The notes beneath the pieces are model-generated. The model made no database searches and was not told the DNA's origin. It worked only from the letters and a program-made list of their open reading frames with translations. From a bacterium (lineage in GTDB: Bacteria; Fibrobacterota; Fibrobacteria; UBA11236): a stretch of DNA of 64,000 bases. The translations under genes were made by a program, and so were the position numbers. Location of the stretch: assembly GCA_900299345.1 (NCBI GenBank), contig OMJM01000062.1:16788-80787 (forward strand). The letters are read 5' to 3'. Shown one piece after another: positions 44,143 to 52,135 of this stretch (positions within the stretch are counted from its first letter, which is position 1; every line of letters begins with the position of its first letter).

Positions 44143-44588
44143 AACAACGCCGTGTGCTGCTCCGGATCTTCTCCGGGCTCTTGATTACACTGCTGGGGGC
44201 TGTGTTGTTTTTCTCCTGTAGAAACAAGGAGGCGGTGAACGTACGCTATTATCCCTCCGGCAAGCTGATGTGGAAGCGCACGTATGTCCATGGCATCAAG
44301 GATGGCATACATGAAGGTTGGTGGGAAAACGGAAAAAAGAAATTCGAATACCACTTCAGCCGAGGACTTCAGGATGGTGACATGAAGGAATGGTATTCCG
44401 ACGGCACCCTCGCGAGACAGTTGCATTACGAGAACGGCCGAGAGATCGGCTTGCAACGTGCGTGGCGGGAAAATGGAACGTTGTACGCGAATTACGAAAT
44501 GAGGGACGGAAAACCCTACGGCATAGTTAACGCACGGCTTTGTTATTCAATTAAAGATGGAAAAGGTGTTTTCCGCGCTCCGCAATAA
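44139..44588 (+). CDS. MORN_2/YwqK-type repeat lipoprotein
   Basis: A 149-residue protein with an N-terminal signal segment and a likely lipobox (VLFFSC). About four ~23-residue MORN variant repeats follow: VRYYPSGKLMWKRTYVHG, HEGWWENGKKKFEYHFSRG, MKEWYSDGTLARQLHYENG and QRAWRENGTLYANYEMRDG. Such repeats are in proteins annotated as YwqK-like antitoxins, but here they are in an exported lipoprotein, so that label does not fit. It is coupled to both neighbours: four-base overlap upstream and 32-base overlap downstream. Confidence 0.85.
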   Translation: MKQRRVLLRIFSGLLITLLGAVLFFSCRNKEAVNVRYYPSGKLMWKRTYVHGIKDGIHEGWWENGKKKFEYHFSRGLQDGDMKEWYSDGTLARQLHYENGREIGLQRAWRENGTLYANYEMRDGKPYGIVNARLCYSIKDGKGVFRAPQ

Positions 44589-45228
44589 CATTGGACTGTG
44601 GCTTGCGTTTTCCCTATTGCTCACGGGATGCGAACACGTTGCCAAACTTCCCTATTACAACTCCAAGGATTTCACGCCGATGTGGATCAAACCTTCCGCA
44701 GCGACATCGTTGCACCGCATAGCGCCATTTTCCTTTGTGGACCAGAATGGTCAACCCGTCACGGAGAAGACCGTGGCGGGGAAAATCTCCGTGGCCAACT
44801 TCATGTTCACAGGTTGCCCGGGTTTGTGTCCGCGCATGACCACGAATCTCGAAACGGTTCAGAAGGCGTTCGAGCACGACAGCACTGTGGTGCTGATCTC
44901 ACACTCTGTCGCGCCGGAAAGCGACTCGATTCCTGCGTTGAAGCGTTTTGCGGCTGAGCATCATGCCGTGGACGGGCAATGGCATTTCGTGACCGGGGAT
45001 CGCGCCGCCATCTACCGCACCGCCCGTGAGTCCTACTTCGCCGACGAAGCCGGTTCGGTCCCGGACGCAGGTGGAGACTTTCTGCACACGGAGAAGGTTT
45101 TTTTGGTGGATGATAACGGACATTTGCGGGGGGTTTACAACGGCGAATTGCCCACCGAAATGGAACGCCTGAAGGAAGATATCCGTACCCTGAAAAGAGC
45201 GTTTTTCAGAGCAGCCCCTCCCCAGTGA
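44557..45228 (+). CDS. SCO1/SenC-family copper chaperone-like lipoprotein
   Basis: A 223-residue thioredoxin-fold protein with a lipobox (LLTGC at ~23). The copper ligands of the family are present: CPGLCPRM (C-x3-C) in the FMFTGCPGLCP block and the histidine in FLHTEKVFLVDDNG. SCO proteins deliver copper to the CuA site of cytochrome oxidase or act as thiol reductases at the membrane. No cytochrome oxidase gene is in the window. It ends the YHYH-MORN-SCO operon. The 45229-45433 gap that follows shows no gene. Confidence 0.92.
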   Translation: MEKVFSALRNNIGLWLAFSLLLTGCEHVAKLPYYNSKDFTPMWIKPSAATSLHRIAPFSFVDQNGQPVTEKTVAGKISVANFMFTGCPGLCPRMTTNLETVQKAFEHDSTVVLISHSVAPESDSIPALKRFAAEHHAVDGQWHFVTGDRAAIYRTARESYFADEAGSVPDAGGDFLHTEKVFLVDDNGHLRGVYNGELPTEMERLKEDIRTLKRAFFRAAPPQ

Positions 45229-45433
45229 CGAACCTCACATTCCTGCGGGGAGGTAATCCGGGATTGCTGAAATTGATAATAAAACGCCATTTATAATCTC
45301 CAAACTATCCACAGAGTGTTGAAACAGCCGTCGTTGCAACCATTCGATTTCATTGACGTTACGCGCCTATTGCAAGGGGGTTTTTAGGGTCGAAAAGCGG
45401 ACCGCCCAGAGTACTCTTTTAGTCGATGTTAAA

Positions 45434-46003
45434 TCAGAATTTCCTGCGGATTGTGTCGATCGCCTTGTCCTTCAACTTGTTCATTTGATCTCGTGGCAGC
45501 GGAATGTTTTCCGTGCGGCTGACTTTCAAGGTGAACGGGATCAACGAACCCTCCTTCTTGTCGTCATACAACGTCGGATTACCCGTCAGTACTGCGTCGA
45601 TCCTTACTGGCACAGCCTTCTGTCCCAGTAAAATCTTTTCAGCCTCGGGACCAACGACTGCGATAATCTCACGATAAACGACTTCCGCCGGCACGGTAAT
45701 GCGGGACGTATCCTGCGGCTTCAACTCCACTTTGATGTCGTTCCCCTTTAGAAACCGCTTGCCCTCGTTGAACAATTCATAGCTGAGCGAAACATTCTTG
45801 AGGCCAACCTTGTTGGGGTTATACGCCGACAGCACAATGTTCACATTGGTCTGGGTGAGATTGACTCCCATGACCTCACAACGGACATAGGCGAAATCCG
45901 GGGCTTTCAGCTTTTCGGAAAGCGCAAGATTCAGGAAAGAGCAGGACGACAGGAACAACCCCGCCAATACTAAGGCCGTCCATTTCAGAATCGTCGTTTT
46001 CAA
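45434..46003 (-). CDS. LEA type 2 (LEA14-like) lipoprotein
   Basis: A 189-residue lipoprotein (signal peptide then lipobox LSSC). The body is a single LEA_2/WHy beta-sandwich: VRCEVMGVNLTQTNVNIVLSAYNPNKVGLKNVSLSYELF shows the conserved N-P-x-x-x strand, followed by the DTSRITVPAEVVYREI strand. Bacterial LEA_2 proteins are common envelope proteins of unknown role. It lies 18 bases after glgA on the same strand. Confidence 0.85.
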   Translation of the reverse strand: MKTTILKWTALVLAGLFLSSCSFLNLALSEKLKAPDFAYVRCEVMGVNLTQTNVNIVLSAYNPNKVGLKNVSLSYELFNEGKRFLKGNDIKVELKPQDTSRITVPAEVVYREIIAVVGPEAEKILLGQKAVPVRIDAVLTGNPTLYDDKKEGSLIPFTLKVSRTENIPLPRDQMNKLKDKAIDTIRRKF

Positions 46004-46021
46004 TCTCGCACTCTTTAGCGA

Positions 46022-47515
46022 TTATCGCGAACGGTACAGCTTCGCAACATATTCCTTCGCTGCGGTGGACCATAGGAACCGCTGCTTGAATCCGCGCTTC
46101 TGCATATCCAAGAATTTCTCCGGTTGCTCACGGTACATCCGCTCAGCCGCTTTCACAGCTTGGACCAGATTCTCGAGCACTTCCCGTGCCGTGCGGCCGT
46201 CGAATCCGAATCCAGTTCCCTTGGGATCGGTGTGCGGCTTCACGGTGTCCACCAGCCCCCCGGTCCAACGCACGAGTGGCGGTGTTGCACAGCTCAAAGA
46301 TTCCATCTGCGTAATCCCGCACGGCTCGAACAGGCTCGGCATCAAGAACACGTCAGCACCCAGGCTGATCTCCTGTGCCTTGCCGGGAGCGAACTCAAGT
46401 GTGGCCGAAAAATTCGACCGGCCGACGAATCCGTGCAGGAAGTCCTCGTACTCCTTCATTCCCGTCGCCACCAAGGCGATATTGACGTTGGGAATTTCAA
46501 GAATGTGTTCGAGCACGCATTTCCCGTCGAGCGATTCCTTGAGCAGTTTGAACTTCTGTTCCACGGCCCGGCCCACAAATCCCAGCAGCAGGCCTTTCGG
46601 TTTTGCAAATCCTCTGGACAGGGATTTCTTCGTCTTCGACTTCTCCGCGATCAATTTCTCAAAGGCCGCATCCGTGGGATCACTTTTGTATTCGAAACCA
46701 TTGAGGATGCCGTGCAGTTTTCCCGCATCGTCGAGCCGCTGGGACACCTTCTCCAACCCCTTGCCGCCTTCGAAGTAGCGCGCAGGATTTTCGGCCTCGG
46801 TCATTTCACGCTTGTACGTCGGGCTCACGGTATTGACCTGATCCGCCAGTTCCATCGCCAGCCGCAGGGCATTGACACTTTTCCATTTCGGCCGCGGGTC
46901 AGCGAACAATTTTCCGACGGACTTGTGCTTTGCAATCCGTTCGATGTTCCATCCTTTGATGGATTCCCGGCCGATGTTGCCCTGATAACCGATGTTGTGA
47001 ATGGTCAGCACACGCTTTTGCGGCATCTTCTCCAAAGCCATGTACCCGAAGAGATATCCCAGTACCCAGTCGTTGATATGCACAACGTCGGGCTTCTTTC
47101 GGCGGATCAATTCCAGGCAGGCTTCGGAGAAAAAGGAAAACCGCAGCGCGTCGTCGTAGAAGGGGATTTTTCCGCTGTCCACGTAAGGACGGGAATAATC
47201 CTTTTTGAACAAATCCGGATTTTCGAACGGGGGGCGCACAAGGCCTCTGGAATAATCCGTTTCGAAATAAGCGGAGTTCCGGATGAAGTTGACCGGAACA
47301 CCTTTGACATCGGTGGTGACAATTCCGGCCCGTTCCGCGCGACCGTTAAAAGGAATATCCGCGCCGGGGAGCGTGATGCTGCCATACCACGGTGTGACGA
47401 TCTCGATGTCCACGCCCTGTTGCTTCAAAGCCACGGGCAACTCGCCCGCCACGTCCCCCACCCCGCCGGTTTTGGAAAATGGCTTGCACTCGGCGGCGAT
47501 GTACAGAACCTTCAT
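46022..47515 (-). CDS. glgA: Glycogen synthase (ADP-glucose type, GT5)
   Basis: A 497-residue glucosyltransferase that extends glycogen. The ADP-glucose loop KTGGVGDVAGELP (usual KTGGLGDV), VHINDWVLGYL, and the C-terminal Rossmann block with MPSLFEPCGITQMESLSC and TGGLVDTV are intact. The ITQMESLSC stretch differs from the E. coli LTQLYGLRYG form and places it in another GT5 subgroup. Its start overlaps the HIT gene by four bases. Indicates intracellular carbon storage, which suits a sugar degrader. Confidence 0.95.
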   Translation of the reverse strand: MKVLYIAAECKPFSKTGGVGDVAGELPVALKQQGVDIEIVTPWYGSITLPGADIPFNGRAERAGIVTTDVKGVPVNFIRNSAYFETDYSRGLVRPPFENPDLFKKDYSRPYVDSGKIPFYDDALRFSFFSEACLELIRRKKPDVVHINDWVLGYLFGYMALEKMPQKRVLTIHNIGYQGNIGRESIKGWNIERIAKHKSVGKLFADPRPKWKSVNALRLAMELADQVNTVSPTYKREMTEAENPARYFEGGKGLEKVSQRLDDAGKLHGILNGFEYKSDPTDAAFEKLIAEKSKTKKSLSRGFAKPKGLLLGFVGRAVEQKFKLLKESLDGKCVLEHILEIPNVNIALVATGMKEYEDFLHGFVGRSNFSATLEFAPGKAQEISLGADVFLMPSLFEPCGITQMESLSCATPPLVRWTGGLVDTVKPHTDPKGTGFGFDGRTAREVLENLVQAVKAAERMYREQPEKFLDMQKRGFKQRFLWSTAAKEYVAKLYRSR

Positions 47516-47841
47516 GGAACCCCCGGCCCAAGAATATGCCAGTGCATATGCGGCGTCACGTCAGGATCCGCCGCGTTGGCGCGGATGTAAAACCCCTTTT
47601 TGTCCAGTTTGAATTTTTTCGCCGTTTTCTGAATGGCATACAACATGGAGGATAATAGTTCACCGTCCCGCGCCTTGCGGTGGAGCAATGAAGACACGTG
47701 CTTTTTCGGGATCACCACCACGTGGATTTTGGACTTGGGTCGCGGATGCTTGAACGCAAGCACGCGCGTATCCTCCCAGACTTTCTTGATTTTCATCTCA
47801 CCGGAGAGGACGTCCTCGCAATACCAGTCACGCCGAGCCAT
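47512..47841 (-). CDS. HIT-family nucleotide hydrolase (HINT-like)
   Basis: A 109-residue protein with the histidine triad HMHWHILG near the C-terminus, preceded by FKHPRPKSKIHVVVIPKKHVSS and FYIRANAADPDVTP, as in HINT/HIT proteins that hydrolyse purine nucleotide phosphoramidates and similar AMP conjugates. First gene of HIT-glgA-LEA2. An ADP-sugar or AMP-linked role beside glgA is possible but unproven. Confidence 0.92.
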   Translation of the reverse strand: MARRDWYCEDVLSGEMKIKKVWEDTRVLAFKHPRPKSKIHVVVIPKKHVSSLLHRKARDGELLSSMLYAIQKTAKKFKLDKKGFYIRANAADPDVTPHMHWHILGPGVP

Positions 47842-47915
47842 GTTACAGCCTCCGGGTCAAATCTAAACAGCCGCAACGAGTTTTTATTCTTTGGAACTGA
47901 AGAAAGGGGACGAAG

Positions 47916-48965
47916 ATGCACCACCTCAGCCGATGGATTCTTGCTGCCGCGATTCTCACCACAACCTGCGCCACCACACACGCACAAGTGAGCTGGACGG
48001 GGCGCACTTCAGGAACAACCAACACGTTGTTGGGAAATGTCTGGGCCAACAATCAGGTGGTAACCGTGGGGCAACAGGGTACCATTCTGACATCGCCCGA
48101 TGGAATCACTTGGACAAAACGGACATCAGGAACGACCAAGACCTTGACCACCGTGATCTGGACCGGCCCTTCGATAGGCTCAGGGGCCGGACAACTTGTG
48201 GCCGTGGGTGATTCCGGAACCATACTGACATCGTCCGATGGAATTACTTGGACGTCCCGTACTTCAGGGAGCTTGCGTGCGTTCGGTTCCGTCACCTGGA
48301 CCGGGAGCCAATTGGTCACGGTGGGGCAGCTCGGCACTATCCTCACATCACCTGATGGAATCGCCTGGACCTCACGCACCTCCGGTACCACGAGCTATCT
48401 CGGCGACGTGGGTTGGGGAAACAATCTGTTGGTGGCCACAGGAAACAACGGCACCCTAGTCACATCACCAGACGGCATCACTTGGACGACTCGCACTTCG
48501 GGAACTACACAGTCGATAACCGCCGTGGTGTGGATGGGAACTCAATGGGTTGTCAGTGGAACTTTTGGTGTGGTGTTTACTTCCCCGGATGGGACGACTT
48601 GGACTTCCCGCACGTCGGGAACTACGGTCACAATGTCCTCTCTGACATGGACAGGCAGCCAGTTGATCGCGGTTCCGGGTGGAGGAGGAACCGCCGAGAT
48701 CTATACGTCTCCCAACGGAATCAACTGGACGACACGGGTGTTGAGCGCGACCTTGTATTCCGTAGCATGGACTGGAACATTACTCGTGGGCGTGGGGGGG
48801 AACGGTACCATTCTGACATCACCGCAGACCACTGCGATTCTTCCACGAGCGCCCCTCCACCACACGGAAAACACAGGCTCATTCTATACTGTTTCGGGAA
48901 GAAAATTTCCGGGATATGGGACGCAGAATCCACACCAGCTTCCGTTGCTGTATCTCAAGAAATAG
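47916..48965 (+). CDS. Secreted repeat protein, seven YCF48/BNR-like units
   Basis: A 349-residue protein with a signal peptide (AAAILTTTCATTHAQ). Seven ~40-residue units follow with the core GTILTSPDGITWTSRTSGTT and a hydrophobic strand (VTWTGSQLVTVGQ). The C-terminus carries FYTVSGRKFPGYG, a weak form of the DLxGRK element of other secreted proteins here. It resembles the gene at 4148 (WRGLTSGTT versus WTGRTSGTT at the N-terminus), so the two are probably members of one family. Likely a beta-propeller at the surface; ligand unknown. The 3' end overlaps the converging pabAB gene by 11 bases. Confidence 0.82.
   Translation: MHHLSRWILAAAILTTTCATTHAQVSWTGRTSGTTNTLLGNVWANNQVVTVGQQGTILTSPDGITWTKRTSGTTKTLTTVIWTGPSIGSGAGQLVAVGDSGTILTSSDGITWTSRTSGSLRAFGSVTWTGSQLVTVGQLGTILTSPDGIAWTSRTSGTTSYLGDVGWGNNLLVATGNNGTLVTSPDGITWTTRTSGTTQSITAVVWMGTQWVVSGTFGVVFTSPDGTTWTSRTSGTTVTMSSLTWTGSQLIAVPGGGGTAEIYTSPNGINWTTRVLSATLYSVAWTGTLLVGVGGNGTILTSPQTTAILPRAPLHHTENTGSFYTVSGRKFPGYGTQNPHQLPLLYLKK
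47980..48830 (+). repeat. Seven ~120-bp tandem coding repeats
   Basis: In-frame tandem units encode TSPDGITWTxRTSGTT. Nucleotide similarity between units is high, which makes copy number prone to change or to assembly collapse. Confidence 0.8.
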
Positions 48966-50895
48966 ACACCGCGTCGATCACGCTGCGCGCCTTGATCACG
49001 GCTTCACGCCACTCGGCCTCCGGATTGGAATCCGCCAGCACGGCGCCGCCGCACCCGATGCGCCAATGGTTGCCGCGATTTTCCAGCGTACGGATCACCA
49101 TGGACAGATTGAAGGCCCCACTGTCAGTGAAATAACCCAGCGCACCGGAAAAAGCTCCGCGCGGTTCCACTTCCACCGCAGTAAGCAGCTCCATCGTGCG
49201 CTCCTTGGGTGCTCCAGTCATGGATCCACCCGGGAAACAGGATCGAATCGCATCGAACGGATGACATGTCGCCTCAAGTTTTCCCCTCACCTCGGAAACC
49301 AGTTGGAACACGGCGGGATGAGATTCGACTTCCATCAAGGAGGGCACTTCCACACTGGACAACTCGCTCACGCGGCAGAAATCGTGCCGGGTCAAATCCA
49401 CGATCATCAAGTTCTCGGCGCGTTCTTTCGCACTGTCCGCCAAATTCTTTTTGGCCGAATCATCCTGTTCATGAGTCGCCCCTCGCGACCGCGTGCCCTT
49501 GATAGGCCGACTCCGCAAGACACCATCACGCGATAACTCCAGAAACAGTTCCGGAGAAGCGGAGAGAAGATGAAAACCCGGAAATGCAAGGTATGCGGAA
49601 TAGGGTGCGGGATTTTTTTTCCGCAACCGAAGAAAAATGGCCAAAGAGTCTGCGTTTGATTCAACAGAAAACGCATGTGTCAAGCAAGCTTCGTAGGTAT
49701 CCCCCGAGGCAATGGCTTCCTGAAGTTGTTCGACCTTCTTAGCGTACTGTCCGGATTCCAGCAGGGGTTTCCACTCCGAAAATGATGGCAGACTGGATTT
49801 GGAAACGGTCGAAGTGCTTGAAGTTGTTTCCCACTGGTCAATGATTGCTTGCAACCAAATTGGCGGAGTCGCTTTTTCCCATGTGGCAAAAACTTTTCGT
49901 CTTTCGATATCGAAGACAAGGTATCCTTCGGGAACCATCCAACGGCTTCCGGAAACGTTTTGTCCGTATTCAAAATGTCCGATGGGGCCGCCTCGGTAAC
50001 CTCGCCACGGAGCATCGCTTCGGTCACGAAGATTGAGTCCATCGTACCATGCCTGAAACGATTTTCCGTCCCGGAATTCAACCTCAGATTCTGCGCGGCC
50101 CATACAAGTTGTGGACCATCCTTTTTTATCCCCCCCACTGATGTGGACGGCATGTTCGCCGTCAATCCAGAAAGCGGGTTCCACTCCGGCGAGAAAACTC
50201 ATGAACACAGATTCTGGATCTCTCCAAGGAAGTTCATGATAAACCGGGTCCTTCTCATCATTGGATGATCGCATGCTCGGCACATCGATTTTGGCTTTTT
50301 GAACCCTTCCGTGTTGAGCGATCTCCAAAAAATTGACCAGCAAATCTTTCCCATGTTCCGTGCCAATGGACTCGGGATGAAATTGCACACCGAACCACGG
50401 GCGATCCGTGAACTGAAACCCCATCAACTGGCTGTCTTCGATGGCCCATGCGACGGGCTGAATGTTCTTCGGCAGCGATTGTGCGTCCACAACCAGCGAG
50501 TGATACCGGATTGCCTTGAATCCTTGCGGCAACCCGGAAAACAATCCCGTTCCATTATGACGGATCGAAGAAGGCCGCCCATGCAAAGCGCCTCGCAATG
50601 GAATCACGCTCGCTCCGGCGAAATACGCCAATCCCTGATGACCCAGACAGACTCCAAGAATGGGAAGTGAGGGATACAGTTCCATCAGATCTCGACAAAC
50701 GCCGAAGTCGCGCCCCTTAGTGGGATGACCCGGCCCCGGTGAAATGACGGCCGCGTCAAAATCCAGTGTCCTTAATTCCTCCCGAGTCAACTCATCATTG
50801 CGGTAGAACAACGGTTTTTCGCCGGTCAATTCCCACAAATAATGATGAAGGATGGCGCTGAAAGAGTCGTGATTGTCAAGCAGAAGCAAGCGCAT
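48955..50895 (-). CDS. pabAB: Fused aminodeoxychorismate synthase (PabA-PabB)
   Basis: A 646-residue fusion. Residues 1 to ~190 are a class I glutaminase: LLLDNHDSFSAIL, the nucleophile in ILGVCLGHQG, and FHPESIGTEHG. Residues ~230-646 are a chorismate-binding component I with GDTYEACLTHAF, SRPIKGTRSRG and the FPGGSMTGAPKERTMELL block. The lysine in PIKGT is the mark of PabB, where anthranilate synthase has alanine, so the product should be 4-amino-4-deoxychorismate for folate. Start ATG 50895 follows a terminator hairpin; the frame extends upstream through that hairpin but is not translated. pabC is not nearby. Confidence 0.92.
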   Translation of the reverse strand: MRLLLLDNHDSFSAILHHYLWELTGEKPLFYRNDELTREELRTLDFDAAVISPGPGHPTKGRDFGVCRDLMELYPSLPILGVCLGHQGLAYFAGASVIPLRGALHGRPSSIRHNGTGLFSGLPQGFKAIRYHSLVVDAQSLPKNIQPVAWAIEDSQLMGFQFTDRPWFGVQFHPESIGTEHGKDLLVNFLEIAQHGRVQKAKIDVPSMRSSNDEKDPVYHELPWRDPESVFMSFLAGVEPAFWIDGEHAVHISGGDKKGWSTTCMGRAESEVEFRDGKSFQAWYDGLNLRDRSDAPWRGYRGGPIGHFEYGQNVSGSRWMVPEGYLVFDIERRKVFATWEKATPPIWLQAIIDQWETTSSTSTVSKSSLPSFSEWKPLLESGQYAKKVEQLQEAIASGDTYEACLTHAFSVESNADSLAIFLRLRKKNPAPYSAYLAFPGFHLLSASPELFLELSRDGVLRSRPIKGTRSRGATHEQDDSAKKNLADSAKERAENLMIVDLTRHDFCRVSELSSVEVPSLMEVESHPAVFQLVSEVRGKLEATCHPFDAIRSCFPGGSMTGAPKERTMELLTAVEVEPRGAFSGALGYFTDSGAFNLSMVIRTLENRGNHWRIGCGGAVLADSNPEAEWREAVIKARSVIDAVSIS

Positions 50896-50906
50896 GGCGG
50901 TTGCGC

Positions 50907-50959
50907 AAAAATAGAACGTCCCATGTCGGGGCAATCCTAGTGATTGCCCCGACATGGGA
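50907..50959 (-). terminator. Strong hairpin terminator after the xylanase genes
   Basis: An 18-bp perfect stem with a five-base loop (50919-50936 with 50942-50959), followed on the minus strand by CGTTCTATTTTT. It separates the two xylanase genes from pabAB, which starts just beyond. Confidence 0.75.
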
Positions 50960-50973
50960 ACGCAAATCAAAAA

Positions 50974-52113
50974 TCAGGGAACTGGAAGAGCGACCAGTTT
51001 GCGGCCACGAAGATCAAACATCGAACCGTTCAATTCGAACCGGCCCAAATGGCTTTGACGCAGGACTCCCGGCCGGCCATTGGCGACCTGCCAGACGCTT
51101 GAGACGCCTGAAATGGCCTCGGAGATGCCAGACGCAGCGGGTTTCGCGGTAATCGTGGTGGTTCCGGTAAAAAGCAAAGCAACCGCGCCGGCTCCTTTCC
51201 AGGATTGCGCATCGTTCACACCCCAAGTGATGAAGGTCTTGCAACGCGGATGGTGCACGCACAGGGTCATTAGGGATTTGTAATTGGCCTTCTGCGCGTC
51301 CAGATTGGCGGTGGTGTTGGAAGTGGAGATATCCAGTTCTGTGATGGAAATATTCAATCCGAGCGCCTCAATGCGGCTCATGTTGGCGCCGATGGAAGCC
51401 GTATCAAAACCATTCAGATTAAAATGCGACTGCAACCCCACACCATTGATCGGAATCCCGCGGGTTTTGAGACCCGACACGAGGTTGTAAACGCCCGTGG
51501 ATTTCGTGGCCGTGGAACCGGTCATGCCTTCGGCGCCGTAGTCGTTGTACACTAGCAGGGCGTTGGGATCAGCACGGTGGGCATATACAAACGCTGAATC
51601 GATGAAATCCGCCCCAATACGTTGGTACCAGAAGGACGTGCGGAATCCGGTACTGCCATCAGCAATGGCTTCGTTGACCACATCCCACTCATAAATCTTT
51701 CCCTTGTAATGTCCCGCGAGCTGGTTGATGTGATTCTTCATGACCGCGAGCAACGTGTCGCGATTGGTGATGTTGCTGACCCAACCGGGAACTTGGCTGT
51801 GCCAGACGAAGTTATGGCCGCGCATATACATACCGTGCGACAACGTGAAATCCACGATGGCATCTGCGGCGGTGAAATTGAAAACGTTGCGCGTGCCTTC
51901 GGTATTCTGCCATTTCATGGCGTTCTCGCACACCGAGGTATTGAACTGCTGCGACAAGGTGCTTTCGTATGGCGCCAGATTCGCGCCGGTGGGGAGCGTC
52001 ACTGCCGCACCGAAATGGATTCCTCTCGAATCCGCCAATTGACGCAGCGTCTGCGCCCCAGACAATGCGGGCATCGAAATCGACACAGCGATGAGAAGTG
52101 CAATGCGTTTCAT
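50974..52113 (-). CDS. Secreted GH10 endo-1,4-beta-xylanase (second copy)
   Basis: A 379-residue xylanase with a signal peptide (cleavage about LSGAQ). The GH10 acid/base is E148 in WDVVNEAI and the nucleophile E259 in ISITELDI; RGHNFVWHSQVPGW and GVGLQSHFNL are the other conserved strands. The C-terminus (FELNGSMFDLRGRKLVALPVP) is a truncated form of the sorting-type tail. It is preceded 22 bases upstream by a related xylanase gene in the same direction, a tandem duplication and probable operon. Degrades plant xylan outside the cell. Confidence 0.95.
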   Translation of the reverse strand: MKRIALLIAVSISMPALSGAQTLRQLADSRGIHFGAAVTLPTGANLAPYESTLSQQFNTSVCENAMKWQNTEGTRNVFNFTAADAIVDFTLSHGMYMRGHNFVWHSQVPGWVSNITNRDTLLAVMKNHINQLAGHYKGKIYEWDVVNEAIADGSTGFRTSFWYQRIGADFIDSAFVYAHRADPNALLVYNDYGAEGMTGSTATKSTGVYNLVSGLKTRGIPINGVGLQSHFNLNGFDTASIGANMSRIEALGLNISITELDISTSNTTANLDAQKANYKSLMTLCVHHPRCKTFITWGVNDAQSWKGAGAVALLFTGTTTITAKPAASGISEAISGVSSVWQVANGRPGVLRQSHLGRFELNGSMFDLRGRKLVALPVP

Positions 52114-52135
52114 AAGACCTCCAATAAAATTCCGC

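Noticed and set aside
44139-44588. YwqK-type antitoxin of a toxin-antitoxin system
   Set aside because: The protein is an exported lipoprotein in an operon with YHYH and SCO proteins and no toxin gene is present.
45353-45631. 92-codon plus-strand frame between SCO and LEA2 genes
   Set aside because: Most of it is antisense to the LEA2 lipoprotein gene and it has no recognisable domain.
48955-50895. Anthranilate synthase (TrpE-TrpG fusion)
   Set aside because: The component I motif is PIKGT with lysine, the PabB form; no trp genes are nearby.
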